Shown here: positions 16,185 to 24,026 of the stretch, piece by piece
Position numbering within the stretch: position 1 is the stretch's first letter
Layout of the letters: each line of letters starts with the position of its first letter
NCBI GenBank assembly: GCA_965655795.1
Contig: CBFHHY010000008.1
Coordinates: 1-64,000 of the forward strand
Origin: TMED14 sp002167805
GTDB lineage: Bacteria > Bacteroidota > Bacteroidia > Flavobacteriales > Schleiferiaceae
Reading direction: 5' to 3'
Length of the DNA: 64,000 bases
The notes under the pieces: generated by a model
Database searches by the model: none
Told to the model about the DNA's origin: nothing
What the model saw: only the letters and a program-made list of their open reading frames with translations
Translations under genes and position numbers: made by a program

Positions 16185-16985
16185 ATGGCAAAAAAACGAA
16201 TTTTATATGTCTCTCATGAGATAAAACCTTATTTCCCGGAAAGCGATTTGGCAAATGCGGGGCTCATGTTTCCAAAAAAAATGAACTCAAAAGGTAATGA
16301 AATACGTGTTTTCATGCCGAGATTTGGTTCTATTAATGAAAGACGGCATCAGCTCCATGAAGTAATTCGATTAAGTGGTATGAATGTGGTTATCAATGAT
16401 TTAGATCAACCACTAATTATTAAAGTAGCTTCTATTCCAGCTGCTAGAATTCAAGTATATTTTATTGATAACGAAGATTACTTTAAGCGCAAAGGAACAT
16501 GGGTAGATAAGGAAAATAAATTCTACAAAGACAACGGTGAGCGTACTTTGTTTTTTTGCAAAAGTGTTATTGAAACTATAAAAAAATTAGGCTGGAAGCC
16601 AGATATTATTCATTTTATGGGATGGATGAGTACGGCAATGCCCGCATATCTAAGGCATTTTAATGCTGATGATCCGCATTTTAACGATGCAAAATTGGTT
16701 TATAGCTTATTTGGTGATGGGTTTGACGGGAAGCTTGACTCCGGATTCACCAATGGAATTAATTTTGATGATCTTGAAGATATGCAAGAGTTTAATACCC
16801 CATCCGCAGACAATTTATATTCTGGTGCTGTTAAACATGTGGATGCTGTTTTAACGATGAACGACGACATTCCCGAAGTGCAATTAGATTCAGCCGCTTC
16901 TGCAGGCATACCAATAATTGATGGTAAGAAATTTATTGAAAACCCTGCAGAACTTGATTCTTTTTATGAGTCACTATTCGAATAA
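16185..16985 (+). CDS. Glycogen/starch-synthase N-terminal-domain protein (GT5 half only)
   Basis: A 266-residue protein matching only the N-terminal Rossmann half of GT5 glycogen synthases (RILYVSHEIKPYFPES, RVFMPRFGSINERRHQL, YFIDNEDYFKR, PDIIHFMGWMS, VLTMNDD). The usual ADP-glucose-binding lysine motif KTGGL is replaced (SDLANAGLMFPKKM), and the whole C-terminal half that completes a GT-B active site is absent, so glycogen synthase activity is doubtful. There is no frameshift: the next gene is an unrelated DUF4270 lipoprotein. Similar short proteins next to panC are, to my knowledge, frequent in Bacteroidota, so this is a conserved form and not local decay. Function unknown. Confidence 0.85.
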   Translation: MAKKRILYVSHEIKPYFPESDLANAGLMFPKKMNSKGNEIRVFMPRFGSINERRHQLHEVIRLSGMNVVINDLDQPLIIKVASIPAARIQVYFIDNEDYFKRKGTWVDKENKFYKDNGERTLFFCKSVIETIKKLGWKPDIIHFMGWMSTAMPAYLRHFNADDPHFNDAKLVYSLFGDGFDGKLDSGFTNGINFDDLEDMQEFNTPSADNLYSGAVKHVDAVLTMNDDIPEVQLDSAASAGIPIIDGKKFIENPAELDSFYESLFE

Positions 16986-16995
16986 TTTATATCAC

Positions 16996-18324
16996 ATGCG
17001 TAGTTTAAAGTTCTTGGCTCTTATGCTGCTACCTTTTTTCGCATGTGAACGAAATTCTGGTTCAATTGCTATTGATTTTGTTGACGGTACCGGATTTGAA
17101 GCAGATTATTTTGATACAATCGAGGTAATAAGTACATCAGAAACCCTGGATTCTTTAGTTACCTTAAATCCAAGCTCTTTATTAATTGGTAAATACATTG
17201 ATCCCATATTCGGATCTTCTTCTTCTCAATTTGTTTCTGAATTTGTTTTGGCTTCAACAGCTCCTGACTTTGGAGACAGTAATGTCACCGTAGATTCAGC
17301 ATTTATACTTTTACCATATTCTGGCTGGTATGGTGATACCACCGCTGATTTTGGAATAAAAATTTCACATTTAGATGACGAAATTATGGATGACAGTCTG
17401 TATTACTCAAACAGTAATTTTTCGAGTTCTAATGTTATTTGTGATACAGTAGTAAAGCCTTACCCAAATAAGCGTGTAATTCGAACAGGTATGTTTGATG
17501 CCAACCAGGTCATGTTTTTAAAAATTGATAAAGGGTTTATTAAATCAAATATTATAGAGGCTTCAAAAATGGATCCCAGCTTGTTTGAAACTAATGAAAA
17601 TTTTGTGGACTATTTCAAGGGCTTGGCTTTTGAGGGTTATCCTTCGAATAAAGCGATTTTTAATATTACTCCCGGAGAATCAGATTTTCGAATTAGAATC
17701 TATTATAGCAATGATAGCTTAAGAGCAGACACTATTGGCCCAGGCTATAATTACCTAGATATATTGGGCTGGAGGGGAATTACAGGGAATAACTATGGTC
17801 TTAAAAGCGTAAACCTTTTTGAGTTTGATCGCTCAGATTCTCAAATTAATCTTGATAATCAGGATACAATTAATGGAGAAGTTACCTCTTATGTCCAGTC
17901 GATGGGAGGAATTGTAACCTCAGTTAGTTTTAAGAACTTAAATCAGTTTAGAGATTCTAATTATTTTGTTAATCATGCTGAATTAGAAATACCTATCCGA
18001 GAGGGAAGTGCCTTAGAATATACACCCCCAGTCAAACTGAATGCTTTTATGATTTCTGGTCATGATAAAATTCTGATGCAAGAATATTTGGATGCATCTC
18101 CTGGTGGCGGTCTAACAATTCAATCGGTTTTGCGTGACAAAAAGTATAATTTGGAGGTAACGAAATTTGTTCAACAAATACTCAGTAGAAAAGATTCAAC
18201 TGAAGATAGGTTATTATTACTTCCTGATGGAAACGCATCAACCCCAAGAAGGGTTGTCTTAAATGGTAATCTTGACCCAGTTTTACCAATTTCTTTAAAG
18301 CTTTACTTAACAAAACGGGAATAA
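16996..18324 (+). CDS. DUF4270 family lipoprotein
   Basis: A 442-residue outer-envelope lipoprotein of the Bacteroidota-specific DUF4270 family. I start it at ATG 16996 because a normal lipoprotein signal begins there (MRSLKFLALMLLPFFAC); the frame is open back to 16918 but the upstream codons overlap the GT5-like gene and lack a signal. Family features: DTIEVISTSETLDSL, LLIGKYIDPIFGSSSSQF, later VNHAELEIPI. It lies 10 nt after the GT5-like gene and 12 nt before glmS. Function unknown. Confidence 0.88.
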   Translation: MRSLKFLALMLLPFFACERNSGSIAIDFVDGTGFEADYFDTIEVISTSETLDSLVTLNPSSLLIGKYIDPIFGSSSSQFVSEFVLASTAPDFGDSNVTVDSAFILLPYSGWYGDTTADFGIKISHLDDEIMDDSLYYSNSNFSSSNVICDTVVKPYPNKRVIRTGMFDANQVMFLKIDKGFIKSNIIEASKMDPSLFETNENFVDYFKGLAFEGYPSNKAIFNITPGESDFRIRIYYSNDSLRADTIGPGYNYLDILGWRGITGNNYGLKSVNLFEFDRSDSQINLDNQDTINGEVTSYVQSMGGIVTSVSFKNLNQFRDSNYFVNHAELEIPIREGSALEYTPPVKLNAFMISGHDKILMQEYLDASPGGGLTIQSVLRDKKYNLEVTKFVQQILSRKDSTEDRLLLLPDGNASTPRRVVLNGNLDPVLPISLKLYLTKRE

Positions 18325-18336
18325 AACAATAGGACC

Positions 18337-20175
18337 ATGTGCGGAATCGTTGGATATTTAGGAAATAAGGAAGCGTACCCAATTTTAATAAATGGTCTAA
18401 AGAGGCTTGAATACAGAGGTTATGACTCTTCTGGTATTGCCTTATTTAATGGGGATATTGAAATTTATAAATGCAAAGGAAAAGTTGAGCGCCTCGAGAG
18501 TTTAAAAAATAAAGACTCATCCATGGCTCGATTAGGTATCGGACACACTCGATGGGCGACACACGGCCCACCTAATGATAAAAATGCCCATCCTCATGTG
18601 TCTAACAACGGAGACCTAGTAATTGTGCACAACGGTATTATTGAAAATGCAGACTCACTAAGAATATTCTTATTTGAAAAAAATTACTCTTTTAAAAGTG
18701 ATACTGATACTGAAGTGTTGGTGAACCTCATTGAGTATATTCAAAAAGAGGAAAAAGTATCTCTAGAAGAAGCAGTTCGACTTTCCCTAAATCAAGTGAT
18801 TGGAGCGTATGCTATTTCAGTTATTTCTAAAAGTCATCCGGATGTTATGATAGCAGCAAGGCTTGGGTCTCCGTTGGTCCTTGGGCTCGGTAATAATGAG
18901 TTTTTTATTGGGTCTGACGCTACGCCATTTATAGATCAGACAAAAAAAGTTATATACTTGGATGATGGAGAGTTGGCCCGGATATCAAAGCAAGGTATTT
19001 CTATTCGAACTATTGATTCAGATACTCCTGTTGATGCAGTAATTCATCAACTTCAGATGGATTTAGAGAGTATTGAAAAAGGCGGCTTCGAACATTTCAT
19101 GTTGAAAGAGATATATGAGCAGCCAATATCAATTCAAAATACAATTAGAGGTCGACTTTTTCCAGAAAAAAATGAGATAAAAATGGCAGGCTTAGAAATG
19201 ATTTCTAGTAACCTAAAAGTAGCAAATCGTATAATTATTTTGGGCTGTGGAACCTCATGGCATGCTGGTTTAGTTGGTGAATATTTAATTGAAGAATTTT
19301 CGAGAGTCCCTGTGGAGGTTGAGTATGCATCAGAATTTAGGTATAGAAATCCAGTAATAAATTCAAATGACGTTGTAATTGCAATTTCACAATCTGGGGA
19401 GACCGCAGATACTCTTGCAGCTATAAAACTAGCCAAGGAGTCTGGTGCGTCCGTTTTCGGGATTTGTAATGTAGTTGGATCTTCTATTGCCCGCGAAACT
19501 GATGCTGGAGCTTTTACTCATGCCGGGCCAGAAATAGGTGTGGCTTCAACAAAGGCTTTTACTGCTCAAGTAACTGTTCTTGCGATGGTGGCTCTATATT
19601 TAGGGAAAATAAAAAATGAATTGACTAAAACTAAGTTTAGAGAAATCGCTTTGGAGATTAATAAAATTCCAGAAAAGATTGAATCTATGCTTGAATTAGA
19701 TTCAGTAATCAAAACTATTTCAAAGAGTTTAAAAGGATTTAATAATTCATTGTTTTTGGGCCGTGGATTTAATTTCCCAGTAGCGTTAGAGGGAGCATTA
19801 AAACTTAAGGAAATTAGCTATATCCACGCTGAAGGCTACCCGGCGGCAGAAATGAAGCATGGCCCTATAGCGTTGATTGATAAAAATATGCCGATCATCG
19901 TAATTGCTCCGTTGGGCGGTATGTATGAAAAGCTAGTATCGAATATTCAAGAAGTTAAAGCGAGAAAAGGCAAGATTATTTCTATTACAGGTTTTGGACA
20001 AAGCGAAGTAAAGTCGCTTTCAGATGCTGTAATTGAAATTCCAGATACATTAGATTGTCTAAGTCCACTGTTAACAACAATTCCACTACAGCTTTTAAGT
20101 TATCATGTGGCAGTTGAAAGAGGATGCAATGTAGACCAGCCGAGAAATTTGGCAAAGGCAGTCACTGTGGAGTGA
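18337..20175 (+). CDS. glmS: Glutamine-fructose-6-phosphate aminotransferase (isomerizing)
   Basis: A 612-residue enzyme making glucosamine-6-phosphate, the entry to peptidoglycan and LPS amino-sugar synthesis. The N-terminal glutaminase has catalytic Cys2 (MCGIVGYLG), with HTRWATHGPP and HNGIIENADSL. Two SIS domains follow (GCGTSWHAGLVGEYLIEE, SQSGETADTL; then GRGFNFPVALEGALKLKEIS), and the C-terminus ends in the usual RNLAKAVTVE. Length is normal. It is only 12 nt after the DUF4270 gene, so no glmS ribozyme leader fits. Confidence 0.97.
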   Translation: MCGIVGYLGNKEAYPILINGLKRLEYRGYDSSGIALFNGDIEIYKCKGKVERLESLKNKDSSMARLGIGHTRWATHGPPNDKNAHPHVSNNGDLVIVHNGIIENADSLRIFLFEKNYSFKSDTDTEVLVNLIEYIQKEEKVSLEEAVRLSLNQVIGAYAISVISKSHPDVMIAARLGSPLVLGLGNNEFFIGSDATPFIDQTKKVIYLDDGELARISKQGISIRTIDSDTPVDAVIHQLQMDLESIEKGGFEHFMLKEIYEQPISIQNTIRGRLFPEKNEIKMAGLEMISSNLKVANRIIILGCGTSWHAGLVGEYLIEEFSRVPVEVEYASEFRYRNPVINSNDVVIAISQSGETADTLAAIKLAKESGASVFGICNVVGSSIARETDAGAFTHAGPEIGVASTKAFTAQVTVLAMVALYLGKIKNELTKTKFREIALEINKIPEKIESMLELDSVIKTISKSLKGFNNSLFLGRGFNFPVALEGALKLKEISYIHAEGYPAAEMKHGPIALIDKNMPIIVIAPLGGMYEKLVSNIQEVKARKGKIISITGFGQSEVKSLSDAVIEIPDTLDCLSPLLTTIPLQLLSYHVAVERGCNVDQPRNLAKAVTVE

Positions 20176-20602
20176 GGTTTGATAGTTTTTTCGGGTGATA
20201 TAAAAAATTAATATGTTGAGTAAATGAAGTACATGAAAATTTTAAATAAAAAAATATTTTATATTTCAATTAGTTTAATAGTAATAACTTTTCTAATTAG
20301 GAATTATTTTCCCCACCAAGTGATTCAGTATATTATTTATTCATTTGGATGTGTCCTAATGAGTTTTTCTTTTTTTGAGAGATCTTCTGACAGAAAAAGT
20401 AAATTTATTAATGGTACTGGACTATCAAACCATTAAGTACCACAGTGGAGTAACATTATGGGACGGAATTTGTAACCCCAGTGGAGTAGTTGTAAGATTC
20501 TCTGTATCAATTACTACCACTAAACTTTGGGATTCAAATTATTCTGAATACCAACAATATCTTTACGATAGAATTTGTACTAATCAAAAATCAGGCTCTT
20601 GT
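20176..20602. other. Orphan region between glmS and ctlX
   Basis: A 427-nt stretch, AT-rich, holding one plausible small membrane ORF (20224-20436) and an overlapping open frame in another phase that reaches into the convergent gene. It has a 10-nt direct repeat CAGTGGAGTA at 20443-20452 and 20479-20488. No terminator hairpin or RNA gene is recognisable. Confidence 0.5.
20224..20436 (+). CDS. Small hypothetical membrane protein
   Basis: A 70-residue open frame (ATG 20224, or 20233). It has a lysine-rich N-terminus, two hydrophobic stretches at about 10-26 (FYISISLIVITFLI) and 33-50 (VIQYIIYSFGCVLMSFSFF), and a polar tail. That is a believable two-helix membrane protein, but AT-rich non-coding DNA also yields such peptides. 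Not recognised. It starts 48 nt after glmS. Confidence 0.35.
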   Translation: MKYMKILNKKIFYISISLIVITFLIRNYFPHQVIQYIIYSFGCVLMSFSFFERSSDRKSKFINGTGLSNH

Positions 20603-21535
20603 TCAAGTCGATATCTGAGGTAAAAATATTTCTGCCATCATACATCTTGCACTTCCCCCCCCTAGACTTTCAATCGTATCAAGATCAGAATTTATAATCT
20701 TCGAATACTTTAATATGCTTTCAATTTGTTTATTATTAAGACAGTTTCTCGCAGCGCTACTCATGACCAAAACACTTTCCCCGGCAATATTTTTTAATTC
20801 AAGCATATTTCCTGCAAACTTCTCAACTTGATTTTCTTGTATCTCTATAATCTCTTTCCCTGATTGGATAATAGTCTCAACAAGTCGTTTTTTCTCATCA
20901 ATATTATCAACGGACTCCAAACAAATAATTGCATATTCACCAGCTATGCACATCATTACATTTGTATGATATATCGAAAGTCTTTTCCCATTTATTGACT
21001 GATAAGATTTAAAAACTAGGGGTTTGAATTTGAAATCTTCACAAAAAGTATAAAACAAGTCTTCATTTGATCTTTTTGAAAGTGAACAATAAGCAATTCT
21101 ATTTTCTCTATCTAAAATCATACTTCCTGAGCCCTCAAGATATTTTTCGGATTTTTCAGCGGGAGAGTAATCTATAATTTCTTTAGTTAAAAATCCTTGA
21201 GCATTTAAATATTTTAATATTTCAGGTCGTCTTTCTAATCTTCTATTTTCTGCAAACATTGGATATAGTCCAACATTACCGTTTTCATGAAATGAGATCC
21301 AGTTATTAGGAAAAATTGAATCTGGGGTATGGAACTTTCCGTCATCATTAAAAACAAATACCGAAATGCCATTTTTTCTCAATTCAGAAACCATTTCATC
21401 AAATTCTTTTTCAGCTTTTTTATGAGCATCTTTTAAAGAATCATTTTGATTTTGATAATGATTATCAATAGCTGTTTGATTATTGAACTGAAAATTAAAC
21501 GGGCGAATCATTAAAATTGAATTTGTTTTCTTCAT
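20603..21535 (-). CDS. ctlX: CtlX-type citrulline/arginine hydrolase (guanidine-modifying family)
   Basis: A 310-residue member of the guanidine-modifying enzyme superfamily, closest by motif to citrulline hydrolase CtlX. Features: MIRPFNFQFNNQT at the N-terminus, the substrate-site SIFPNNWISFH, EGSGSMILDRENRIAYCSLS, the catalytic-His region YHTNVMMCI and the C-terminal Cys in GGGSARCMMAEIFLP. It would hydrolyse citrulline or a related ureido/guanidino compound. It follows the second hydrolase by 2 nt, so the pair is probably one transcript for arginine-derived nitrogen use. Exact substrate is uncertain. Confidence 0.85.
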   Translation of the reverse strand: MKKTNSILMIRPFNFQFNNQTAIDNHYQNQNDSLKDAHKKAEKEFDEMVSELRKNGISVFVFNDDGKFHTPDSIFPNNWISFHENGNVGLYPMFAENRRLERRPEILKYLNAQGFLTKEIIDYSPAEKSEKYLEGSGSMILDRENRIAYCSLSKRSNEDLFYTFCEDFKFKPLVFKSYQSINGKRLSIYHTNVMMCIAGEYAIICLESVDNIDEKKRLVETIIQSGKEIIEIQENQVEKFAGNMLELKNIAGESVLVMSSAARNCLNNKQIESILKYSKIINSDLDTIESLGGGSARCMMAEIFLPQIST

Positions 21536-21537
21536 AG

Positions 21538-22455
21538 TTATTTATTAACTCTTTCCAATGGTAATGTTGAGCATCTTAGAAGCCCTCCCTGTTTTGATAT
21601 TTCTCTATAGTCTATCTCTTCAACGGTAATACCAAAGCTCCTCAACCATTGGTTTACTTTTGAAAATCCTTTTTCGCTAATAACTATATCCTCAGAAATA
21701 GAAAAGAAATTACATTGCATATTACTCATCTCTTTTAAGGAAATTTCTAAAATATTATTATCCCCGAAGTGATCGATTATCCATGAATATTCACTTTTAT
21801 CGGAGAATGCTTCCGGACAGACTACGACTTTATTTTTCCCAACAGTTTGTAAACAGCAATCTAAATGCAATGCATTTTTTTCAGGGTCTGTATTCGATTT
21901 TATTAAATGAAATGAAATTATTTGTTTTTGCGGAAATAGAGACTTAAGGTATTCAATGGCATTGATATTTGTCCTTGCTGTTTGAATTTTTGGATAGTCT
22001 CGTCCTGTGTATGTTCCAATAAATAAATATTCGTTATGTACGATAACATCGCCACCTTCGATATGACAGTTTTCTGGCAGATTAATGATTTTTTTGTTAT
22101 CAATAGCATCAAGAATAAAACTCAAAGCCTCAATTTCTCTTGATCTTTCAGGAAGAATATTTGAAATGATAAATTTATCCTCAATCACAAAGCCAATATC
22201 TCTTGAAAAGATTTGATTGTAGTTCTCAAGAACATCGGGTCGAAAAACTTTAACATTATGTTTCATCAAAACACTTGCGAAGCTCTCCATTTCAAGAAGC
22301 ATATCTATTTCCTTGGGATAAGTTTTATTCAGGACATGCTGTCTGCTTTTTGGATCATAGCATTCTTCAGTTTTTGGAACAGGGCCTGTACTCTCAGCTA
22401 TCCCAAGAACAACAGATAAAAGCTTTGATGTTTCGTTATTTACATTAAGCTTCAT
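21538..22455 (-). CDS. Arginine deiminase / DDAH-like amidinohydrolase
   Basis: A 305-residue member of the same superfamily. Motifs: FRPDVLENYNQIFSRDIGFVI (substrate Asp), LPENCHIEGGDVIVHNEYLFIG (Glu and Asp guanidine contacts), LHLDCCLQTVGKNKVVVCPEAF (catalytic His-x-Asp) and the terminal Cys in GGLLRCSTLPLER. It could act on arginine, dimethylarginine or agmatine-like compounds; the sequence alone does not decide. First gene of the pair with ctlX. Its start is overlapped by 11 nt of the coding-like remnant described at 22445-22573. Confidence 0.8.
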   Translation of the reverse strand: MKLNVNNETSKLLSVVLGIAESTGPVPKTEECYDPKSRQHVLNKTYPKEIDMLLEMESFASVLMKHNVKVFRPDVLENYNQIFSRDIGFVIEDKFIISNILPERSREIEALSFILDAIDNKKIINLPENCHIEGGDVIVHNEYLFIGTYTGRDYPKIQTARTNINAIEYLKSLFPQKQIISFHLIKSNTDPEKNALHLDCCLQTVGKNKVVVCPEAFSDKSEYSWIIDHFGDNNILEISLKEMSNMQCNFFSISEDIVISEKGFSKVNQWLRSFGITVEEIDYREISKQGGLLRCSTLPLERVNK

Positions 22456-22573
22456 TTAAAAAATTGTATGAGGTTTTACCTTTTTTGGATGGTTTCTGGT
22501 CCAAGTGTTCTATAAAATTGTTGAATTCGTTTATGTCAACATGTAAAGGTTCAAACTTTCTTGCTTCAGTGGT
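22445..22573 (-). other. Coding-like 42-codon stretch in frame after the SPFH stop
   Basis: Directly after the SPFH gene's TAA (22576-22574), the same frame stays open for 42 codons to a TAA at 22447-22445. The peptide has normal protein composition (EARKFEPLHVDINEF ... FIEHLDQKPSKKGKTSYNFLNEA). The opposite strand is also open straight through the SPFH stop position, as expected if coding constraint once continued there. There is no ATG, so it is either a C-terminal extension cut off by a stop codon, the tail of a lost gene, or chance. An open run this long is uncommon but not rare in DNA of this composition. Confidence 0.35.
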
Positions 22574-23356
22574 TTATTTGTCCCCATTTATTAATACCGG
22601 AGTTTTACCATCCGTAATTATAAGCTTGGCATTTGGTGAGGACGCCAACTCCTTTAAGACCTCTAAACTTCGCCATTCTATATTGTCGTCAGTTATTCCT
22701 TCTTTGATTATTTTTTGGGCATCTCTTATCCCTTTGGCTTCAATTCTTTTTCTATCAGCCTCTTTATTTTCACGTTGCAAAACAAATTCCATCTGCTGAG
22801 CTTCTTGTTCAGCCCTTAACTTAGATTCGATTGCAGCATAAAGTCCTGGAGGTAATGTTATGCTTTTAAGCAAAACAGCTTCTATAACGAAACCACGATT
22901 TTCTAACAGTTTGCTCATTAAATCTTTTATTTCCTTCTCGATAAATGATCTCTTTCCAGAATGCATGTCTTTAGCAAAAAATTGGGCACAAACATCTGCT
23001 GAAGCAGAGCGGAATGTACTGAGTATAAGGACTTCTTCAAAGTTTACACCTACATCATTAATAATGTCAATAGACTTCGCTTTTTCACAATGATATAAAA
23101 TTGATATTTCGGCTCTTACATTCAGCCCCTCTTTGGAGGGTAGGTTTAGCCTTACTTCTTGGTTTACTGTCCTTGTCGGGATTTTAACTAATTTGGTTAT
23201 TAGGGGGTTTATACCTGTAAGCCCAGGAGCTATAATACCTCTTTTTAGTTTTCCAAATGTTTGTTTCACCCCAACTTCTCCAGGTTTAACAACTGCACAA
23301 GATGAAAAAATTAGTGAAAAAATTAATATTGTTGTAAATATTTTTAAACGACTCAT
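22574..23356 (-). CDS. Prohibitin-family (SPFH/band 7) protein
   Basis: A 260-residue SPFH-domain protein. The N-terminus looks like a lipoprotein signal (IFSLIFSSC, Cys20) followed at once by VVKPGEVGVKQTFGK. The SPFH domain continues with GINPLITKLVKIPTRTV and LNVRAEISILYHCE to about 180. A charged helical region with EQEAQQMEFVLQRENKEADRKRIEAKGI follows, as in prohibitins, and it ends LIITDGKTPVLINGDK. SPFH proteins form large membrane-bound rings that organise membrane proteins and proteases. The lipobox would put this one in the periplasm or on the outer membrane. Confidence 0.9.
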   Translation of the reverse strand: MSRLKIFTTILIFSLIFSSCAVVKPGEVGVKQTFGKLKRGIIAPGLTGINPLITKLVKIPTRTVNQEVRLNLPSKEGLNVRAEISILYHCEKAKSIDIINDVGVNFEEVLILSTFRSASADVCAQFFAKDMHSGKRSFIEKEIKDLMSKLLENRGFVIEAVLLKSITLPPGLYAAIESKLRAEQEAQQMEFVLQRENKEADRKRIEAKGIRDAQKIIKEGITDDNIEWRSLEVLKELASSPNAKLIITDGKTPVLINGDK

Positions 23357-23368
23357 TTTTTTAAATTT

Positions 23369-23394
23369 AAAAGCCTATTTCATTGTAGGCCTTT
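23369..23394 (-). terminator. Hairpin between the NTF2-like and SPFH genes
   Basis: Minus strand: AAAG, GCCTA, 8-nt loop, TAGGC, TTTT. The arms are 23390-23386 and 23377-23373, with an A/T extension and one bulge, followed by a T-rich tract. It could terminate transcription from the NTF2-like gene, or act in the leader of the SPFH gene because a -7 box lies upstream of it at 23405-23412. Confidence 0.4.
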
Positions 23395-23404
23395 AAGTTA
23401 TAAA

Positions 23405-23412
23405 CAAAAATA
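23405..23412 (-). promoter_or_regulatory. -7 box before the SPFH gene
   Basis: Minus strand TATTTTTG, a full TAnnTTTG match 48 nt upstream of the SPFH start. No TTG at 19 nt. The leader would contain the hairpin at 23369-23394. Confidence 0.35.
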
Positions 23413-23436
23413 GTTCCAAAAAATATATGTCCGATA

Positions 23437-23961
23437 CTAATTATTTGTGAGTTCTCTTTGATGAACATAAAATTCATGAATTCGATTACCCTCAACCAAA
23501 ATATTAGCCATTATAGCAACATTTTGAATCGTTGAATCTCCTGACTCGGGGTCAAGAAATTTTGTCCGCTGAACACAAGATGTTATAACCCAATCTCCTT
23601 CTTCCCCAGGATTTTTTATGGATGTCGCCCAGATCGTCCAGAATTTTGGATTGCCAAAAGTGAACCAAGCATCTAATTGCTCTCGGTGTTCCTCTTTGCC
23701 GCTTACAAGTTTGCCATCAGGAGTATAAATTTGAATCGATTCTGAATCCATTTCTATGATTGAGTCTAGATTACCTTTATTGTGATAATGAAGATATTTC
23801 TGCCAAGTTTCAATGGCTTTGTTAGATCCTATTTGGTAAGTCACGGTTGAGTCGTTTACATAAAATCCTGAAGTAGGGGGATCCATATTATTTTCCGTTT
23901 GAGTTGAATTACATGACACCAGAGAAATAGAGAAAATTAGTATAGCAAAAAGGTTTTTCAT
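23437..23961 (-). CDS. NTF2-like (SnoaL-type) lipoprotein
   Basis: A 174-residue lipoprotein (lipobox ISLVSC, Cys17). After a short linker, the domain from about 45 has the NTF2-like layout: a helix AIETWQKYLHYHNKGNLDSIIEM, then strands ESIQIYTPDGKLVSG, a helix EEHREQLDAWF and closing strands (WVITSCVQRTKF, VAIMANILVEGNRIHEFYVH). Members of this fold bind small molecules or act as simple enzymes; no catalytic set is clear here. It stands alone with its own promoter at 23998-24026. Confidence 0.75.
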   Translation of the reverse strand: MKNLFAILIFSISLVSCNSTQTENNMDPPTSGFYVNDSTVTYQIGSNKAIETWQKYLHYHNKGNLDSIIEMDSESIQIYTPDGKLVSGKEEHREQLDAWFTFGNPKFWTIWATSIKNPGEEGDWVITSCVQRTKFLDPESGDSTIQNVAIMANILVEGNRIHEFYVHQRELTNN

Positions 23962-23997
23962 TTTTTTAATGTATTTTTTAATAGGTTTTTAACAAAC

Positions 23998-24026
23998 CAA
24001 ATATAGTAGAAACTTAGTCAGTCCAA
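23998..24026 (-). promoter_or_regulatory. Promoter of the NTF2-like gene
   Basis: Minus strand: TTG (24026-24024), 18 nt, TATATTTG (24005-23998), a full -7 match. It lies 36 nt upstream of the start at 23961 and overlaps the end of the PD40 gene. Confidence 0.6.

Noticed and set aside
16185..18324. Possible frameshift of a full-length glycogen synthase
   Set aside because: The downstream gene is a complete DUF4270 lipoprotein with its own signal peptide; no GT-B C-terminal motifs appear in any frame.
18325..18336. glmS ribozyme leader
   Set aside because: Only 12 nt separate DUF4270 and glmS; no room for a ribozyme.
20375..20623. 82-codon open frame overlapping the small membrane ORF and ctlX
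   Set aside because: It overlaps one candidate gene and the end of a convergent real gene, has no signal or motif and no start context; kept only as part of the orphan region.
22464..22799. Open frame antisense to the SPFH gene
   Set aside because: It is the mirror of the SPFH coding frame and its in-frame tail; composition is not protein-like. It is only useful as support for the tail finding.
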